From: Sphingomonas naasensis
GTDB lineage: Bacteria > Pseudomonadota > Alphaproteobacteria > Sphingomonadales > Sphingomonadaceae
DNA length: 64,000 nt
Assembly: GCF_004792695.1 (NCBI RefSeq)
Contig: NZ_SRXU01000001.1
Coordinates: 248,001-312,000 of the forward strand
Reading direction: 5' to 3'
In this document: in pieces, positions 37,630 through 46,683 of the stretch
Layout: each line of letters opens with the position of its first letter
Position numbering within the stretch: the first letter of the stretch is position 1
The notes under the pieces: model-generated
What the model was told of the DNA's origin: nothing
Seen by the model: the letters and a program-made list of their open reading frames with translations, nothing else
The model's database searches: none
Program-made: the position numbers and the translations under genes

Positions 37630-40600
37630 TCAGAACTTGTACGAAAGACCCAGATAGGCGCGGCGACCCGAGTAGTAGTTCGAGATGAACCGGTCCTTGG
37701 TGTCGTTGCCGAGATGGGCCCGTTGCTCGGACTTGGTCAGGTTGATGACCGAGGCCGTCAACTGCAGGTTGTCGAAGAAGTTGTACGACGCATTCAGATC
37801 GACCTGATCGTACGGATCCGAGTAGACGTTGAGACCCGACTGGATCCCGCCGACGACTTCACCCTTGCGGTTGTACGAAGCCCGCAGCAGCAGCTTGGGG
37901 GTTTCGTAGAACACCGACGCGTTGATCTGGGTCTTCGCGCTGCCGACGAGCGGCGAGGTGCCGACCTTGGTGCCGTTCAGGCTGACATCGGCGACCGAGG
38001 TGTCGTTGTAGGTGAAGTTGACCTGCGCGCCGAGGCCGAAGGGCAGCGTGTGCTGGGCGTAGACTTCGATGCCCTGCGAGCGCGCCTTGGAGCCGTTCGC
38101 CTGAGTCGAATATTGCTGCACGGTCACCTGCTGGCCGGCGACTTCGGTCTGGATGTCGAGCACGAGCGGAACGATGAAATCCGACACGTCCTTGCGGAAC
38201 AAGGTCGCGCCGATCACCGATCCGTGCTGGAAATACCATTCGAGGCCGAGATCGTACTGCCACGCGTTGAACGGCTTCAGGTCGAAGTTGCCGCCGCCGC
38301 CGAACCAGCCCGGCAGCGCGCCGAACTGGGCACGGTCGAAGACGAACGCATCCGAGTTGAAGGTAAGCGAACGGGCGCCGGCGAGGTCGCCATAGCCCGG
38401 CCGCGCGATCACCTTCGCCGCAGCGGCGCGCACCAGCAGGTTCGGGGTGACGTCCCACGAGATGTTAAAGCTCGGCAGCCAGTCGGTGTACTGCTTGCTC
38501 TCGTTGTTCGGGCTGAACACCTTGACCTGACGCGCCGGGGTGCCGGTCGCCGGGTCGCCGTCGCGCGGGATCACCAGACAGTTGCCGTCCGGGCCGACCG
38601 GCACGTTCGGATCGAACGCGCCACCCGGGCCATTGAAGCAATAGTCGTTCTCGTAGGTGATGACGTCGGTCGAGACGCCCGACTGCTTGGTGTTGGCGAC
38701 GCGCAGGCCGATATTGCCGCGCACCGGACCGCTCTTGAAGTTGAGCTGGGCATAGCCGGCCCAGATCTTCTCGCGGATGTCGTACTGGTTCTCCGGCTCG
38801 GGAACGCGGACCGGACCGTTATAGGTCGCGTTCAGGTAGTTGAGATAGTTGTTCATGTCGAACGCCGGGAACACCGTGGTGGTGAAACCGCCGGCGATGT
38901 TGTCGATCGGCTTGCTCAGGAAGAAGTCCGGCTGGGTGACGGCCGCGCCGGCGGTATCCTGATAGCGCCGGGTGTTGGCCGCGTCCGAATACCATTCGTA
39001 CCGGCCGGTCTCGCGGTGGACCCGCGCGTCGCGCCACTTGCCGCCGATCTGGATCGAGTCGATGAAGCTGTCGAACTTCCGCGTCAGATCGATCTGGGCA
39101 TATTTCTGCTCGATCGAGCTGTTGCTGAAGCCCGAGCCGGTCGAGCCGAGATCGACCTGCGAGATGCCGCTCGTCAGATTCTGCTGCAGCTCGGGCGAGA
39201 ACGCCATGTCAACCGACTGGCCGTTGAAGGTCCACTGGCTGAGCAGGTTGCCGTTGACGTTGCCCGCGGCGCCCGCACCGGTGACCTTGCGCGGCTTGGC
39301 TTGCACGAAGAACTGGAATTCGGGACCACCCGAGGCCTTGGTCTTGCCGCCGGCGAAGCTGACGTTGAGACGGCCGAGATTCCAGTCGCCATGCAGGTCG
39401 AAAGTGTTCGACACGCTGCGCTGGCGATCGAAATAGCTCTGCATCGCAGGCGTTTCCATCGTGCACGGATTGGCGTTGGCACGGCAGGCAGTGCCTTCCG
39501 CCGGCACCTGGAAGGTCGCCGACTGGAGGATGGTGCCGCTCGAATCGAAGGCGGCGTTGGTCAGGAAGTTGCCATAGCCCCATTCGGGGATCTTGAGCAC
39601 GTTGTTGACCTGGTTGCCCTTGAGCTGGAACCGGAAATAATTCGCGGTGAGCTCGAAATTGTCGAAAGGCTTCACCTGCACGGTCGCCTGGATGCCGAGG
39701 CGCTTGCGCTTCTCGATCAGGACGGACTCGTCGACCGACTGCGGCGCCCAATAGCCGTTATAGTGCGTCCCACCCTGGGTGGTGACGCCGCCGCCCCAAT
39801 AGGAGATCGCGTCGTCATTGGCGTAGGTATTGCCGTTGACGTCGGTCGCCGGAGTCGCGGTCGAATCGTCGGCCCACCAGTGCCAACTCTCGGTGTTCGC
39901 GCCGAGCGTGCGGTTGGTGCGCACCTGATAGGTCGCGCCGAGAAGCACGCCGAAGGTCTTGTCCTCATTGTGCCACGAGAGCAGGCCCGAAAGCTGCGGC
40001 TCGACCTTCTTGGTCACGTCCGAATAGGTGCCTTCGGCCGTGAAGCTACCCGAAAAGGGCTTCAGGTCGAAAGGCTTCCGAGTGTGGTTGATGATGACGC
40101 CACCGACGCCGCCTTCATCGAGCCGCGCCTCGGACGACTTGAACACCTCGACGCTGCCGATCAGGTTCGCCGGCAGCAGCAGATAGTCGAAGGAGCGCGA
40201 GGGATCGCCGCCCGTGGAGGCAATGAAGTTGCCGTTGAGCTCGGTCAGCGTCAGATCCGAGGAAAGGCCGCGGATGCTGACCCGGCTGCCTTCGCCGCCG
40301 TCGCGATCGATGATCACGCCCGGCACGCGCTGGAGCGCGTCGGCGACGTTCTTGTCGGGGAACTTGCCGACGTCCTCGGCGGTGATCACGTCGATGAACG
40401 CGTTGGCCTCGCGCTTCTGCGACAAGCTCTGTTCGATCGACTGGCGATATCCGGTGACGACGACGTCCTGCGTTTCGTCCTGCGCCGCAGCGTCCGCCGC
40501 GGGGGCTTCCTGCGCGGCCGTGCCCTCGGTCTGGGCGTGCGCCGTGCCGCACATCGCGACGAGCACGCTCGCCGAGAGCATCAGATCACGCGCCACTCGC

Positions 40601-40638
40601 TTGCGCGTGGCACTCCGGTCGTTCTGGTGGAAATTCAT
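37630..40638 (-). CDS. TonB-dependent receptor of the mannan locus
   Basis: Protein of 1002 residues, long for the family and typical of carbohydrate-type receptors in Sphingomonads, Xanthomonads and Caulobacter. Signal peptide MNFHQNDRSATRKRVARDLM to AHAQT; TonB box region DVVVTGYRQSIEQSLSQKR; plug with GKFPDKNVADALQRVPGVII, SVRIRGL-like SRVSIRGLSSDLT, and VEVFKSSEARLDEGGVGG; long barrel ending in RAYLGLSYKF with a terminal phenylalanine. No SusD-like partner is encoded nearby. It probably carries mannan or N-glycan fragments across the outer membrane, inferred from neighbouring GH92, GH125 and GH2 genes. Confidence 0.93.
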   Translation of the reverse strand: MNFHQNDRSATRKRVARDLMLSASVLVAMCGTAHAQTEGTAAQEAPAADAAAQDETQDVVVTGYRQSIEQSLSQKREANAFIDVITAEDVGKFPDKNVADALQRVPGVIIDRDGGEGSRVSIRGLSSDLTLTELNGNFIASTGGDPSRSFDYLLLPANLIGSVEVFKSSEARLDEGGVGGVIINHTRKPFDLKPFSGSFTAEGTYSDVTKKVEPQLSGLLSWHNEDKTFGVLLGATYQVRTNRTLGANTESWHWWADDSTATPATDVNGNTYANDDAISYWGGGVTTQGGTHYNGYWAPQSVDESVLIEKRKRLGIQATVQVKPFDNFELTANYFRFQLKGNQVNNVLKIPEWGYGNFLTNAAFDSSGTILQSATFQVPAEGTACRANANPCTMETPAMQSYFDRQRSVSNTFDLHGDWNLGRLNVSFAGGKTKASGGPEFQFFVQAKPRKVTGAGAAGNVNGNLLSQWTFNGQSVDMAFSPELQQNLTSGISQVDLGSTGSGFSNSSIEQKYAQIDLTRKFDSFIDSIQIGGKWRDARVHRETGRYEWYSDAANTRRYQDTAGAAVTQPDFFLSKPIDNIAGGFTTTVFPAFDMNNYLNYLNATYNGPVRVPEPENQYDIREKIWAGYAQLNFKSGPVRGNIGLRVANTKQSGVSTDVITYENDYCFNGPGGAFDPNVPVGPDGNCLVIPRDGDPATGTPARQVKVFSPNNESKQYTDWLPSFNISWDVTPNLLVRAAAAKVIARPGYGDLAGARSLTFNSDAFVFDRAQFGALPGWFGGGGNFDLKPFNAWQYDLGLEWYFQHGSVIGATLFRKDVSDFIVPLVLDIQTEVAGQQVTVQQYSTQANGSKARSQGIEVYAQHTLPFGLGAQVNFTYNDTSVADVSLNGTKVGTSPLVGSAKTQINASVFYETPKLLLRASYNRKGEVVGGIQSGLNVYSDPYDQVDLNASYNFFDNLQLTASVINLTKSEQRAHLGNDTKDRFISNYYSGRRAYLGLSYKF

Positions 40639-40743
40639 ACCCTCTCTCCTCCCTGCGCCGGGACGTCCTCGCCTCCGGCATGTTGTGGACTCTGCGGACA
40701 GCGCCGCGACCAACTCACCGATTCAATCCTGAATATAAAAAGC

Positions 40744-40759
40744 AATTTGTCAATTGGAT
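40744..40759. promoter_or_regulatory. AT-rich dyad, candidate operator or promoter element (copy 2)
   Basis: AATT-TGTC-AATT at 40744-40755 within TTGTCAATTGGAT, 106 bases upstream of the TonB receptor start. On the minus strand it reads ATCCAATTGACAAATT, so TTGACA could also be a -35 hexamer. Copies are at 26648 and 45299. Confidence 0.5.
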
Positions 40760-40833
40760 CGGGTCAGTTTGTGTTGCCCCCTCGACGACCCGTTGGTCAG
40801 GCCGCCGCGAGGGCGCAAAAGTTGCGATTCGAC

Positions 40834-42804
40834 CTAGGGCGCGGAAGCCGCCGCCGCGGCACCTTCGCCACCTTCCCAGAGGGGCTTCGCCATCGCCGCG
40901 AACGCTTCGGCCGGGGCTTTGGCGACCGCGCGGTCATAGGTCAGCAGCCCGTTGATCTCGCCCTCGACATCGGTGGTCTGGGTGTAGACCGAGGCGCTGA
41001 GGCCATGAACCCTTGCCTGGCGGACCACTTCCTCGAACTTGCGCCGATAGCGCGCGAGATAGTCGTCGGCGTCCTTCGCCACCTGATAGCTCCAGTTGCG
41101 CTTGCCGGCGCGCCAGAGATGGCCTTCGATCGGCCGCCCCACCCCGCCATATTCGCCGATCACGATCGCGCGCTCGGCCTGACGGGTCGGCACCTTGGGC
41201 ACGTCCTCATAGGTGTGGATATCGAAAACATCGGAGTCGCGCGCCGCGACGTCGAGCCAGCCGCTGTCCGAATTGACCAGCCGGCTCGGATCCAGGCCCT
41301 TGACGAAGCGCGTCAGCGTCGCGGAATCATACTGGCCCCAGCCCTCGTTGTTGACCACCCACAGCACGATCGACGGAAATGCCCGCAGATCGCCGATCAT
41401 CTGCGAAAGCTCGGCCTGCTGATCGCTCATCACGTCCGACGAGAGCACTGCCTGGCTCTGGCTGGTGCCAGCGAGGAACTGGTCCTCGCCACCGCCCGAC
41501 GGCATGTCCTGCCAGATCAGCATGCCCATGCGATCGGCGTCGTAGTAATAGCGCGCCGGCTCGACCTTGATGTGCTTGCGCACCATGTTGAACCCGGCCT
41601 TTTTCAGGAACTCGAGATCGTAGCGCATCGCCTCTTCCGAGGGCGGGGTGAGCAGCCCGTCGGGCCACCAGCCCTGATCGAGCGTGCCGTTCTGGAAATA
41701 GGGCTTGTTGTTGAGCAGCAACATCGGCTGGCCGGGGACGGTGCCCGGCCCCACCGAGATCTTGCGCATGCCGAAATAGGCTTTGACCGTGTCGTGCGGC
41801 GTGCCGGCAATCTGCGCGCCGGCATAGGCCGCGGTCTCGCCGGTGGTGAAGCGCGAATCATAGGCGACGCGGTCGCGCTCGGGCTTGCCGGCATAGGGGT
41901 CCTTCACCGTCACCAACTCGGCAGTGAGGTCGTAGAGGAACGGGTCCTCGGGCGACCAGAGATGCGCGTTGGGAATCGCGACGCTGGCGTGGCGATTGGC
42001 GCGGACGATCGTCGAGGCGACCGGCTGGCCACCCGAGCGGACGGTCAGTCGCACCGCGTCGGTGTCGCTCGCCCAGGCGCTGAGCGCGACATCGACCTCG
42101 ACCTTGCCGGTATCGATGTTCGGGGTCGCGCGGACGTCGGCGATGTGGAGCTTCGACACCGGCTCGAGCCAGACGGTCTGCCAGATGCCGCTCGACGCGG
42201 TGTACCAGATGCCTTCGGGATCGAGGATCTGCTTGCCGCGCGGCTGGCTGCCGGCGCTGGTCGGATCGGCGACCTGCACGACAATCTCGTTGCTGCCCGG
42301 CTTGAGCGCCGAGGTGATGTCGAACCCGAAGCTGTCCGACCCACCCTTGTGCGCGCCGACCACCGCGCCGTTGACCCACACCACCGCCTCGTAATCGACC
42401 GCGCCGAAGTTCAATTTGACGTTCTGGCCGGCCCAGTCGGCGGGCACGGTGAACTGGCGACGATACCAGACGCGGTCCTCGGGCAGCACCTTCCGGGCCA
42501 CACCCGAAAGCCGCGATTCGACCGCGAAGGGCACGAGGATCTTGCCGTCCATCTGGCGCGGCTGCGGCGTGCCGGCCTTGACGATCGCATAGTCCCACAG
42601 GCCGTTGAGGTTCAGCCATTTGTCGCGCTGGAGCTGCGGTCGCGGATAGCTGCGCCACGCATTTTCCGGAGTCACCGCCTTGCCCCAGCGCGTGGTGATC
42701 GCGCCGGTATAGACCTTGTCGTCGCGCGCCGCCGGCGCCGGCTGCGCCATCGCAGCTGTCGCGGGGAGCAACGCCAGTGCCGAAACCATCGTCAAAAGTC
42801 GCAT
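40834..42804 (-). CDS. GH2 family glycosidase
   Basis: Protein of 656 residues with signal MRLLTMVSALALLPATAAMAQ. It has the usual GH2 order: an N-terminal jelly-roll sugar-binding domain (LNLNGLWDYAIV, VWVNGAVVGAHKGGSDSFGFD), an Ig-like domain, and a TIM barrel with catalytic acid in WVVNNEGWGQYD and nucleophile in RAIVIGEYGGVG. The conserved NNKPYFQNGTLDQGWWPDG opens the barrel. GH2 includes beta-galactosidases, beta-mannosidases and beta-glucuronidases; the gene context makes beta-mannosidase plausible because N-glycan cores have Man-beta-1,4-GlcNAc, but this is inference. It follows GH92 by 11 bases. Confidence 0.88.
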   Translation of the reverse strand: MRLLTMVSALALLPATAAMAQPAPAARDDKVYTGAITTRWGKAVTPENAWRSYPRPQLQRDKWLNLNGLWDYAIVKAGTPQPRQMDGKILVPFAVESRLSGVARKVLPEDRVWYRRQFTVPADWAGQNVKLNFGAVDYEAVVWVNGAVVGAHKGGSDSFGFDITSALKPGSNEIVVQVADPTSAGSQPRGKQILDPEGIWYTASSGIWQTVWLEPVSKLHIADVRATPNIDTGKVEVDVALSAWASDTDAVRLTVRSGGQPVASTIVRANRHASVAIPNAHLWSPEDPFLYDLTAELVTVKDPYAGKPERDRVAYDSRFTTGETAAYAGAQIAGTPHDTVKAYFGMRKISVGPGTVPGQPMLLLNNKPYFQNGTLDQGWWPDGLLTPPSEEAMRYDLEFLKKAGFNMVRKHIKVEPARYYYDADRMGMLIWQDMPSGGGEDQFLAGTSQSQAVLSSDVMSDQQAELSQMIGDLRAFPSIVLWVVNNEGWGQYDSATLTRFVKGLDPSRLVNSDSGWLDVAARDSDVFDIHTYEDVPKVPTRQAERAIVIGEYGGVGRPIEGHLWRAGKRNWSYQVAKDADDYLARYRRKFEEVVRQARVHGLSASVYTQTTDVEGEINGLLTYDRAVAKAPAEAFAAMAKPLWEGGEGAAAAASAP

Positions 42805-42815
42805 TCTTCTCTCCC

Positions 42816-45182
42816 TTAGCGCCGCGACATCGAGGGCGGCGCATCGCCCGGCGCGCTGCCCCAGGCCTGATTGGGCTTCGGTCCCATCGTCAGCACCAGC
42901 TTCGCGCCGTTGGCGATGTCCGCGTGGCGGAACCACGGCTTGCTCCACGGCCGCCCATTGAGCGTGGCCGACTGGATGTACAGGTTCCTCGCCGAATTGT
43001 TCTTCGCGACGATCTCCAGCGTCTTGCCATTGCCCATCTGGAGCACCGAGCGATCGAAGATCGGGCTGGCGAGGACATATTCGTCGCTCGACGGATCGAC
43101 CGGATAGAAGCCCAGCGCCGCCATCGCATACCAGGACGAGGTCGCGCCCTGATCGTCCATCCCGGCATAGCCATAGCCGGCATCGTCGCTGCCATAGAGA
43201 TCGGCGAGGATGCGCCGGCTCAGTTCCTGCGTCTTCCACGGCTGGCCGCTCCATACATAGAGGAACGGCGCCTGCTGATCAGGCTGGTTGCCATGGACAT
43301 ACTGGCCGATCATCCCGGTGCAGTCGCGGCAGATCCCGGTCGGATTGTACGGCTTGGTGAAGAATGCATCGAGCTTGGCGTTGAAACCGGCACGGCCGCC
43401 GAGCGCATCGATCAGCCCCTGCACGTCGTGCGGCACCAGCCACAAGGTCGACCAGCCCGAGGCCTCCTTCATCATGAAGTTGTAATAGGGCTCGGCCGGA
43501 TCGAACGGGCTGATCCACTTGCCGTCGGCGGTGCGTCCGCGGACGAAGCCGATCGAGGGATCGAACACGTTGCGCCAATTGCCCGCGCGCTTGCGGAACA
43601 GCCGCGCATCGTCGCGCTTGCCCAGCCGCTCGGCGAATTCGGCCATCGCATGGTCATCCCATGCATATTCGAGCGTCTTGGCCGCGCCCGCCTTGCCGCC
43701 GGCATAAGGCGGGCTGGGATTGCCCGCGGGGATCTCGTCGGAGACCCAGCCCTGTTTGCTGTATTCGGCGAGGAAATCGCGCGGCCCCTTCGGGTCCATC
43801 GCGTTCTTGCGCATATATTCATAGGCCGCGGCGTAATCGAACGGGATGCCGCGGCGCATCGCGCCGAGATAGAGGAACACGGCATTGTCGCCGTGGAACG
43901 AGCTGTTCATGAAACCGCGCTCGCGCGCCATGTCGAGCTCGGACTGCATGATGTCGCGCACCGTCTCGGGCTCCATCAGCTCGAGCAGCACGATCTGGTT
44001 GCGCCCGGTATCCCAGAAGGGCACCGGCCCGTAACGGTCATAGGCGGCGGTCTGGGTCCTGCCCTTGCCGTCGGTGAAGTCCTCGCCCTTGCGCGCGACG
44101 AGCCGCGGGCTGGCGAAGGACTGGAACAGCGTCGAGTAGAACAGCATACGCTGCTTCGGGGTGCCGCCGGTCACCTGCACGCGGTCGAGCAGTTGCGCCC
44201 AGGCGGCGCGCGCGCTGGCGTGCACGCCGTCGAAATCCCAGCCCGGGCTTTCGGCGCGCAGCCGCGCCTCGGCGACCTCGTAGCTGGCGCCGTGCGCGAT
44301 CTTGACCAGCACCGCCTCGTTTTTCGCGGTGGTGAAGTCGAGATAGGTGCCAGCGAAATTGCCTTCGATGCTGCGCGTGCCCGGCTGGACGTCCTTGTCG
44401 CCGATGCCATAGCCGCGGGCATTGCCCGGCGCCTTGCGGAAGGTGCCATAGCTTTTGAACGGCTTGGAGAATTCGGCGACGAAATAGCGGCCGTCGCGCG
44501 CCTCATTGTCGTTGCGGGTGGCGACGACGCCGCGCACCGTCCGGTCGCCGACGATCTCGACCGTGCCCCCGCGCCCCTGCAGATTGAGGATCACATGCGC
44601 GCGCTCGGTCGCGGGAAAAGTGAAGCGCATCAGCGCGGTCGCCTGCGTCGCGGTGAGCTCGACCCTGGTTTTGAAGGTGTCGAGGAACACCGAATAATAG
44701 CCCGGCGCCGCTTTCTCGCGCGCCTTGTCGTAATAAGCCTCGGTATAGACCGGCGGCACCGTCCAGGTGCCGACCACCGGCATCAGCGTCGGCGTGGCGC
44801 GCGCGCCATAGGTCGGGCCGCCGCCCCCGGTGAAGCCGATCATCGTCGGGTTGGTGTAGTAATAGGGAGTCGCGACGCCCCACGGATAGCTCAGCTCGAC
44901 GTTCGAATTGACCGGTGCCGCCTCGACCGCGCTGTGCGGCAACCGCGCGCCGGGCGAGGTCAGTCCCGAATAAAGCGGCTCGCCGGCAGGCGGCGCATTG
45001 CCGATCAGCTCGGGACGATCGAGCGGCGCGGTGCCGACCAGCGGATTGGCCTCGTCGACCGGATCGGCGCGATTCTGGGCAGTGACGGGGCCGGCGAGCG
45101 CAAGGCTCGCGGCAGCGGTCAACAGCATAGGGACCGAAGTCCGCCGGCGGGTGAGCGACCCGGACAACCGGCCAAGCTCCAT
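42816..45182 (-). CDS. GH92 alpha-mannosidase (third copy)
   Basis: Protein of 788 residues, signal peptide in RRTSVPMLLTAAASLALAGPVTA. GH92 marks include DEANPLVGTAPLD, MIGFTGGGGPTYG, YVHGNQPDQQAPFLYVWSG and GYAGMDDQGATSSWYAMAALGFYP, the last differing from the other two copies in the key D-x-D-x-G segment. Length is normal. The start at 45182 has GGAGGGATCTGAA before it. It heads a two-gene unit with the GH2 gene and has an AT-rich element 120 bases upstream. The divergent signature suggests a different linkage preference from the other two copies. Confidence 0.9.
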   Translation of the reverse strand: MELGRLSGSLTRRRTSVPMLLTAAASLALAGPVTAQNRADPVDEANPLVGTAPLDRPELIGNAPPAGEPLYSGLTSPGARLPHSAVEAAPVNSNVELSYPWGVATPYYYTNPTMIGFTGGGGPTYGARATPTLMPVVGTWTVPPVYTEAYYDKAREKAAPGYYSVFLDTFKTRVELTATQATALMRFTFPATERAHVILNLQGRGGTVEIVGDRTVRGVVATRNDNEARDGRYFVAEFSKPFKSYGTFRKAPGNARGYGIGDKDVQPGTRSIEGNFAGTYLDFTTAKNEAVLVKIAHGASYEVAEARLRAESPGWDFDGVHASARAAWAQLLDRVQVTGGTPKQRMLFYSTLFQSFASPRLVARKGEDFTDGKGRTQTAAYDRYGPVPFWDTGRNQIVLLELMEPETVRDIMQSELDMARERGFMNSSFHGDNAVFLYLGAMRRGIPFDYAAAYEYMRKNAMDPKGPRDFLAEYSKQGWVSDEIPAGNPSPPYAGGKAGAAKTLEYAWDDHAMAEFAERLGKRDDARLFRKRAGNWRNVFDPSIGFVRGRTADGKWISPFDPAEPYYNFMMKEASGWSTLWLVPHDVQGLIDALGGRAGFNAKLDAFFTKPYNPTGICRDCTGMIGQYVHGNQPDQQAPFLYVWSGQPWKTQELSRRILADLYGSDDAGYGYAGMDDQGATSSWYAMAALGFYPVDPSSDEYVLASPIFDRSVLQMGNGKTLEIVAKNNSARNLYIQSATLNGRPWSKPWFRHADIANGAKLVLTMGPKPNQAWGSAPGDAPPSMSRR

Positions 45183-45298
45183 TTCAGATCCCTCCTTCGT
45201 CTGCGGGGCCGTCTTGTTCCCGCCCCTTCCCCTGCCGCCGCGACGCCCGCGCTTTTCGCGCATCGCATCCGACCCGCCGAAATTCGATTAAATAAATT

Positions 45299-45314
45299 AT
45301 TTTGTCAATTGGTT
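45299..45314. promoter_or_regulatory. AT-rich dyad, candidate operator or promoter element (copy 3)
   Basis: ATTTTGTCAATTGGTT, matching TTGTCAATTGG of the TonB receptor element exactly, 117 bases upstream of the third GH92 start. On the minus strand it reads AACCAATTGACAAAAT. Confidence 0.5.
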
Positions 45315-45429
45315 TCGCGTAACGATCTGTCGCATCCGCTCGCGAAAAGCGGGATCGGTTGCGCCCAATCCACAGCGCGGCCACGCACAGCGAGCGGCCA
45401 ACCACGCGATGAATTGCAGGATGTCGGGA

Positions 45430-45509
<80 letters not shown>

Positions 45510-45558
45510 ACGCCGATGCCGCCTAGGCCTTTGCGCCGACATGCACAAGGGCGGCTGC

Positions 45559-45634
45559 TGGTGGGCCCGGCAGGACTCGAACCCGCAACCTAGCCGTTAT
45601 GAGCGGCCAGCTCTAACCATTGAGCTACAGGCCC
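45559..45634 (-). tRNA. tRNA with anticodon CAU, probably tRNA-Ile2 (lysidine type)
   Basis: A 76-base cloverleaf with encoded CCA: acceptor GGGCCTG pairs with CGGGCCC (one G-U), loop CTCATAA. CAU anticodons occur in initiator Met, elongator Met and Ile2 tRNAs. The short D-loop AGCTCAATGGTTAGAGC and the CTCATAA loop resemble known Ile2 genes, whose C34 is modified by TilS to read AUA. It is not the initiator because the 1-72 pair is G-C. Its 5' end overlaps the deacetylase stop codon. Confidence 0.85.
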
Positions 45635-46677
45635 CCAGCGCCCGCGGCACTAGCGGAGGTTGGGGCGGGGCCGCAAGCGGCGTCGAGGATCTCGGCGAAC
45701 GCCGCGGGCGCGGCGCCACGCCGGGCGAGCTCGGCAAACACCGCGTCCCACCACCGCCAGAACGCAGCGAGATCGGCGGCATCGCGGACATAGGGCGTGT
45801 GCCCGGGCTCGACCGAGGGCGAATGGAAGCCGAAATTGAGCAGCCGCACCCCCTCGCCGACCGCGACCCGCACCGCTTCGAGCGCGTCGGCCAGCGGCAT
45901 GTCCTCGGGGGTGAGCGCGACCCGCGCGAGCAGCCCGAGCCGCGCCGCGGCGCCGCGCCCGCGCGGCAGCCTGCCCAGCGCGCGATAGAGCCCGGCGCCG
46001 GCACCACGCGCCGCGCCGGTGAACACCGTGGTCAGGGGCAGCTCGACGATCGCGCCATCGGGTCCCGCGCGGAAGGCGTGGTTGGGGATCGCGGCAAAAT
46101 CGGGTCCGCCCTCGCCCGCATAGTCGTAGCGCGAGCGCATCGAGCTGTCCGCGCGGTAGCCGAGCCGCGCGAGGGTCTCGAGCGTGCCCGGGCCGATCCC
46201 GTAGCGGCCCGCGCGATAGACCAGCGGCCGTGCGCCGAACGCCGAGACGATCGCGTCGGTCAGCGCGGCGATCTTGGCATGTTCCAGCGCGGACGGAAGA
46301 TTACCGGCGAAGCTGTTGAAGCCGCTCACTTGCTCGTCGAAGGGCGGGTTCACCCAGGGATGGAGCTGGGTGCCGATCGCCGAGCGTCCGTCGGCAAGCA
46401 GCTGGCCCAGCGTATCGATCGCGCGCGGGTCGGTCGCGACCGGGTAATCGACCAGCCAGGTGAGTGGAACGCCGTGCGCGGCGAAGCGGGCATGCGCCGC
46501 CGGCATCGCGGCGATATGGCCGGTGCCATGCCCGTCGCGCGACAGCGGCGCGCGCCAGTCGAACTCTTCCTCGGTGTCGACGAACAGCGCGAAGCGGGTG
46601 CCGAAGCTCTCGGGCCAGTCGACGAACGAAGCGGGCGCGGGCGGGCGATAGCCCTTGCCGGAATGCCGCTCCCCCAC
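45625..46677 (-). CDS. polysaccharide deacetylase family protein
   Basis: Protein of 350 residues with a NodB-type fold outline: RFALFVDTEEEFDW holds the catalytic and metal aspartate region, GTQLHPWVNPP gives the histidine motif, YRAGRYGIGP the third motif, and LLNFGFHSPSVEPGH the last histidine motif. It resembles WalW-type deacetylases of alphaproteobacteria linked to surface-polysaccharide genes. No signal peptide is seen. It follows the histidine kinase by 6 bases, so kinase and deacetylase are probably cotranscribed. The stop TAG lies in the tRNA-Ile2 gene. Confidence 0.85.
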   Translation of the reverse strand: MGERHSGKGYRPPAPASFVDWPESFGTRFALFVDTEEEFDWRAPLSRDGHGTGHIAAMPAAHARFAAHGVPLTWLVDYPVATDPRAIDTLGQLLADGRSAIGTQLHPWVNPPFDEQVSGFNSFAGNLPSALEHAKIAALTDAIVSAFGARPLVYRAGRYGIGPGTLETLARLGYRADSSMRSRYDYAGEGGPDFAAIPNHAFRAGPDGAIVELPLTTVFTGAARGAGAGLYRALGRLPRGRGAAARLGLLARVALTPEDMPLADALEAVRVAVGEGVRLLNFGFHSPSVEPGHTPYVRDAADLAAFWRWWDAVFAELARRGAAPAAFAEILDAACGPAPTSASAAGAGGL

Positions 46678-46683
46678 CGTCGG

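Noticed and set aside
36853-42819. A plus-strand open frame of almost 2,000 codons across GH43, the TonB receptor and GH2.
   Set aside because: It runs antisense to three well-supported genes and shows only compositional bias.
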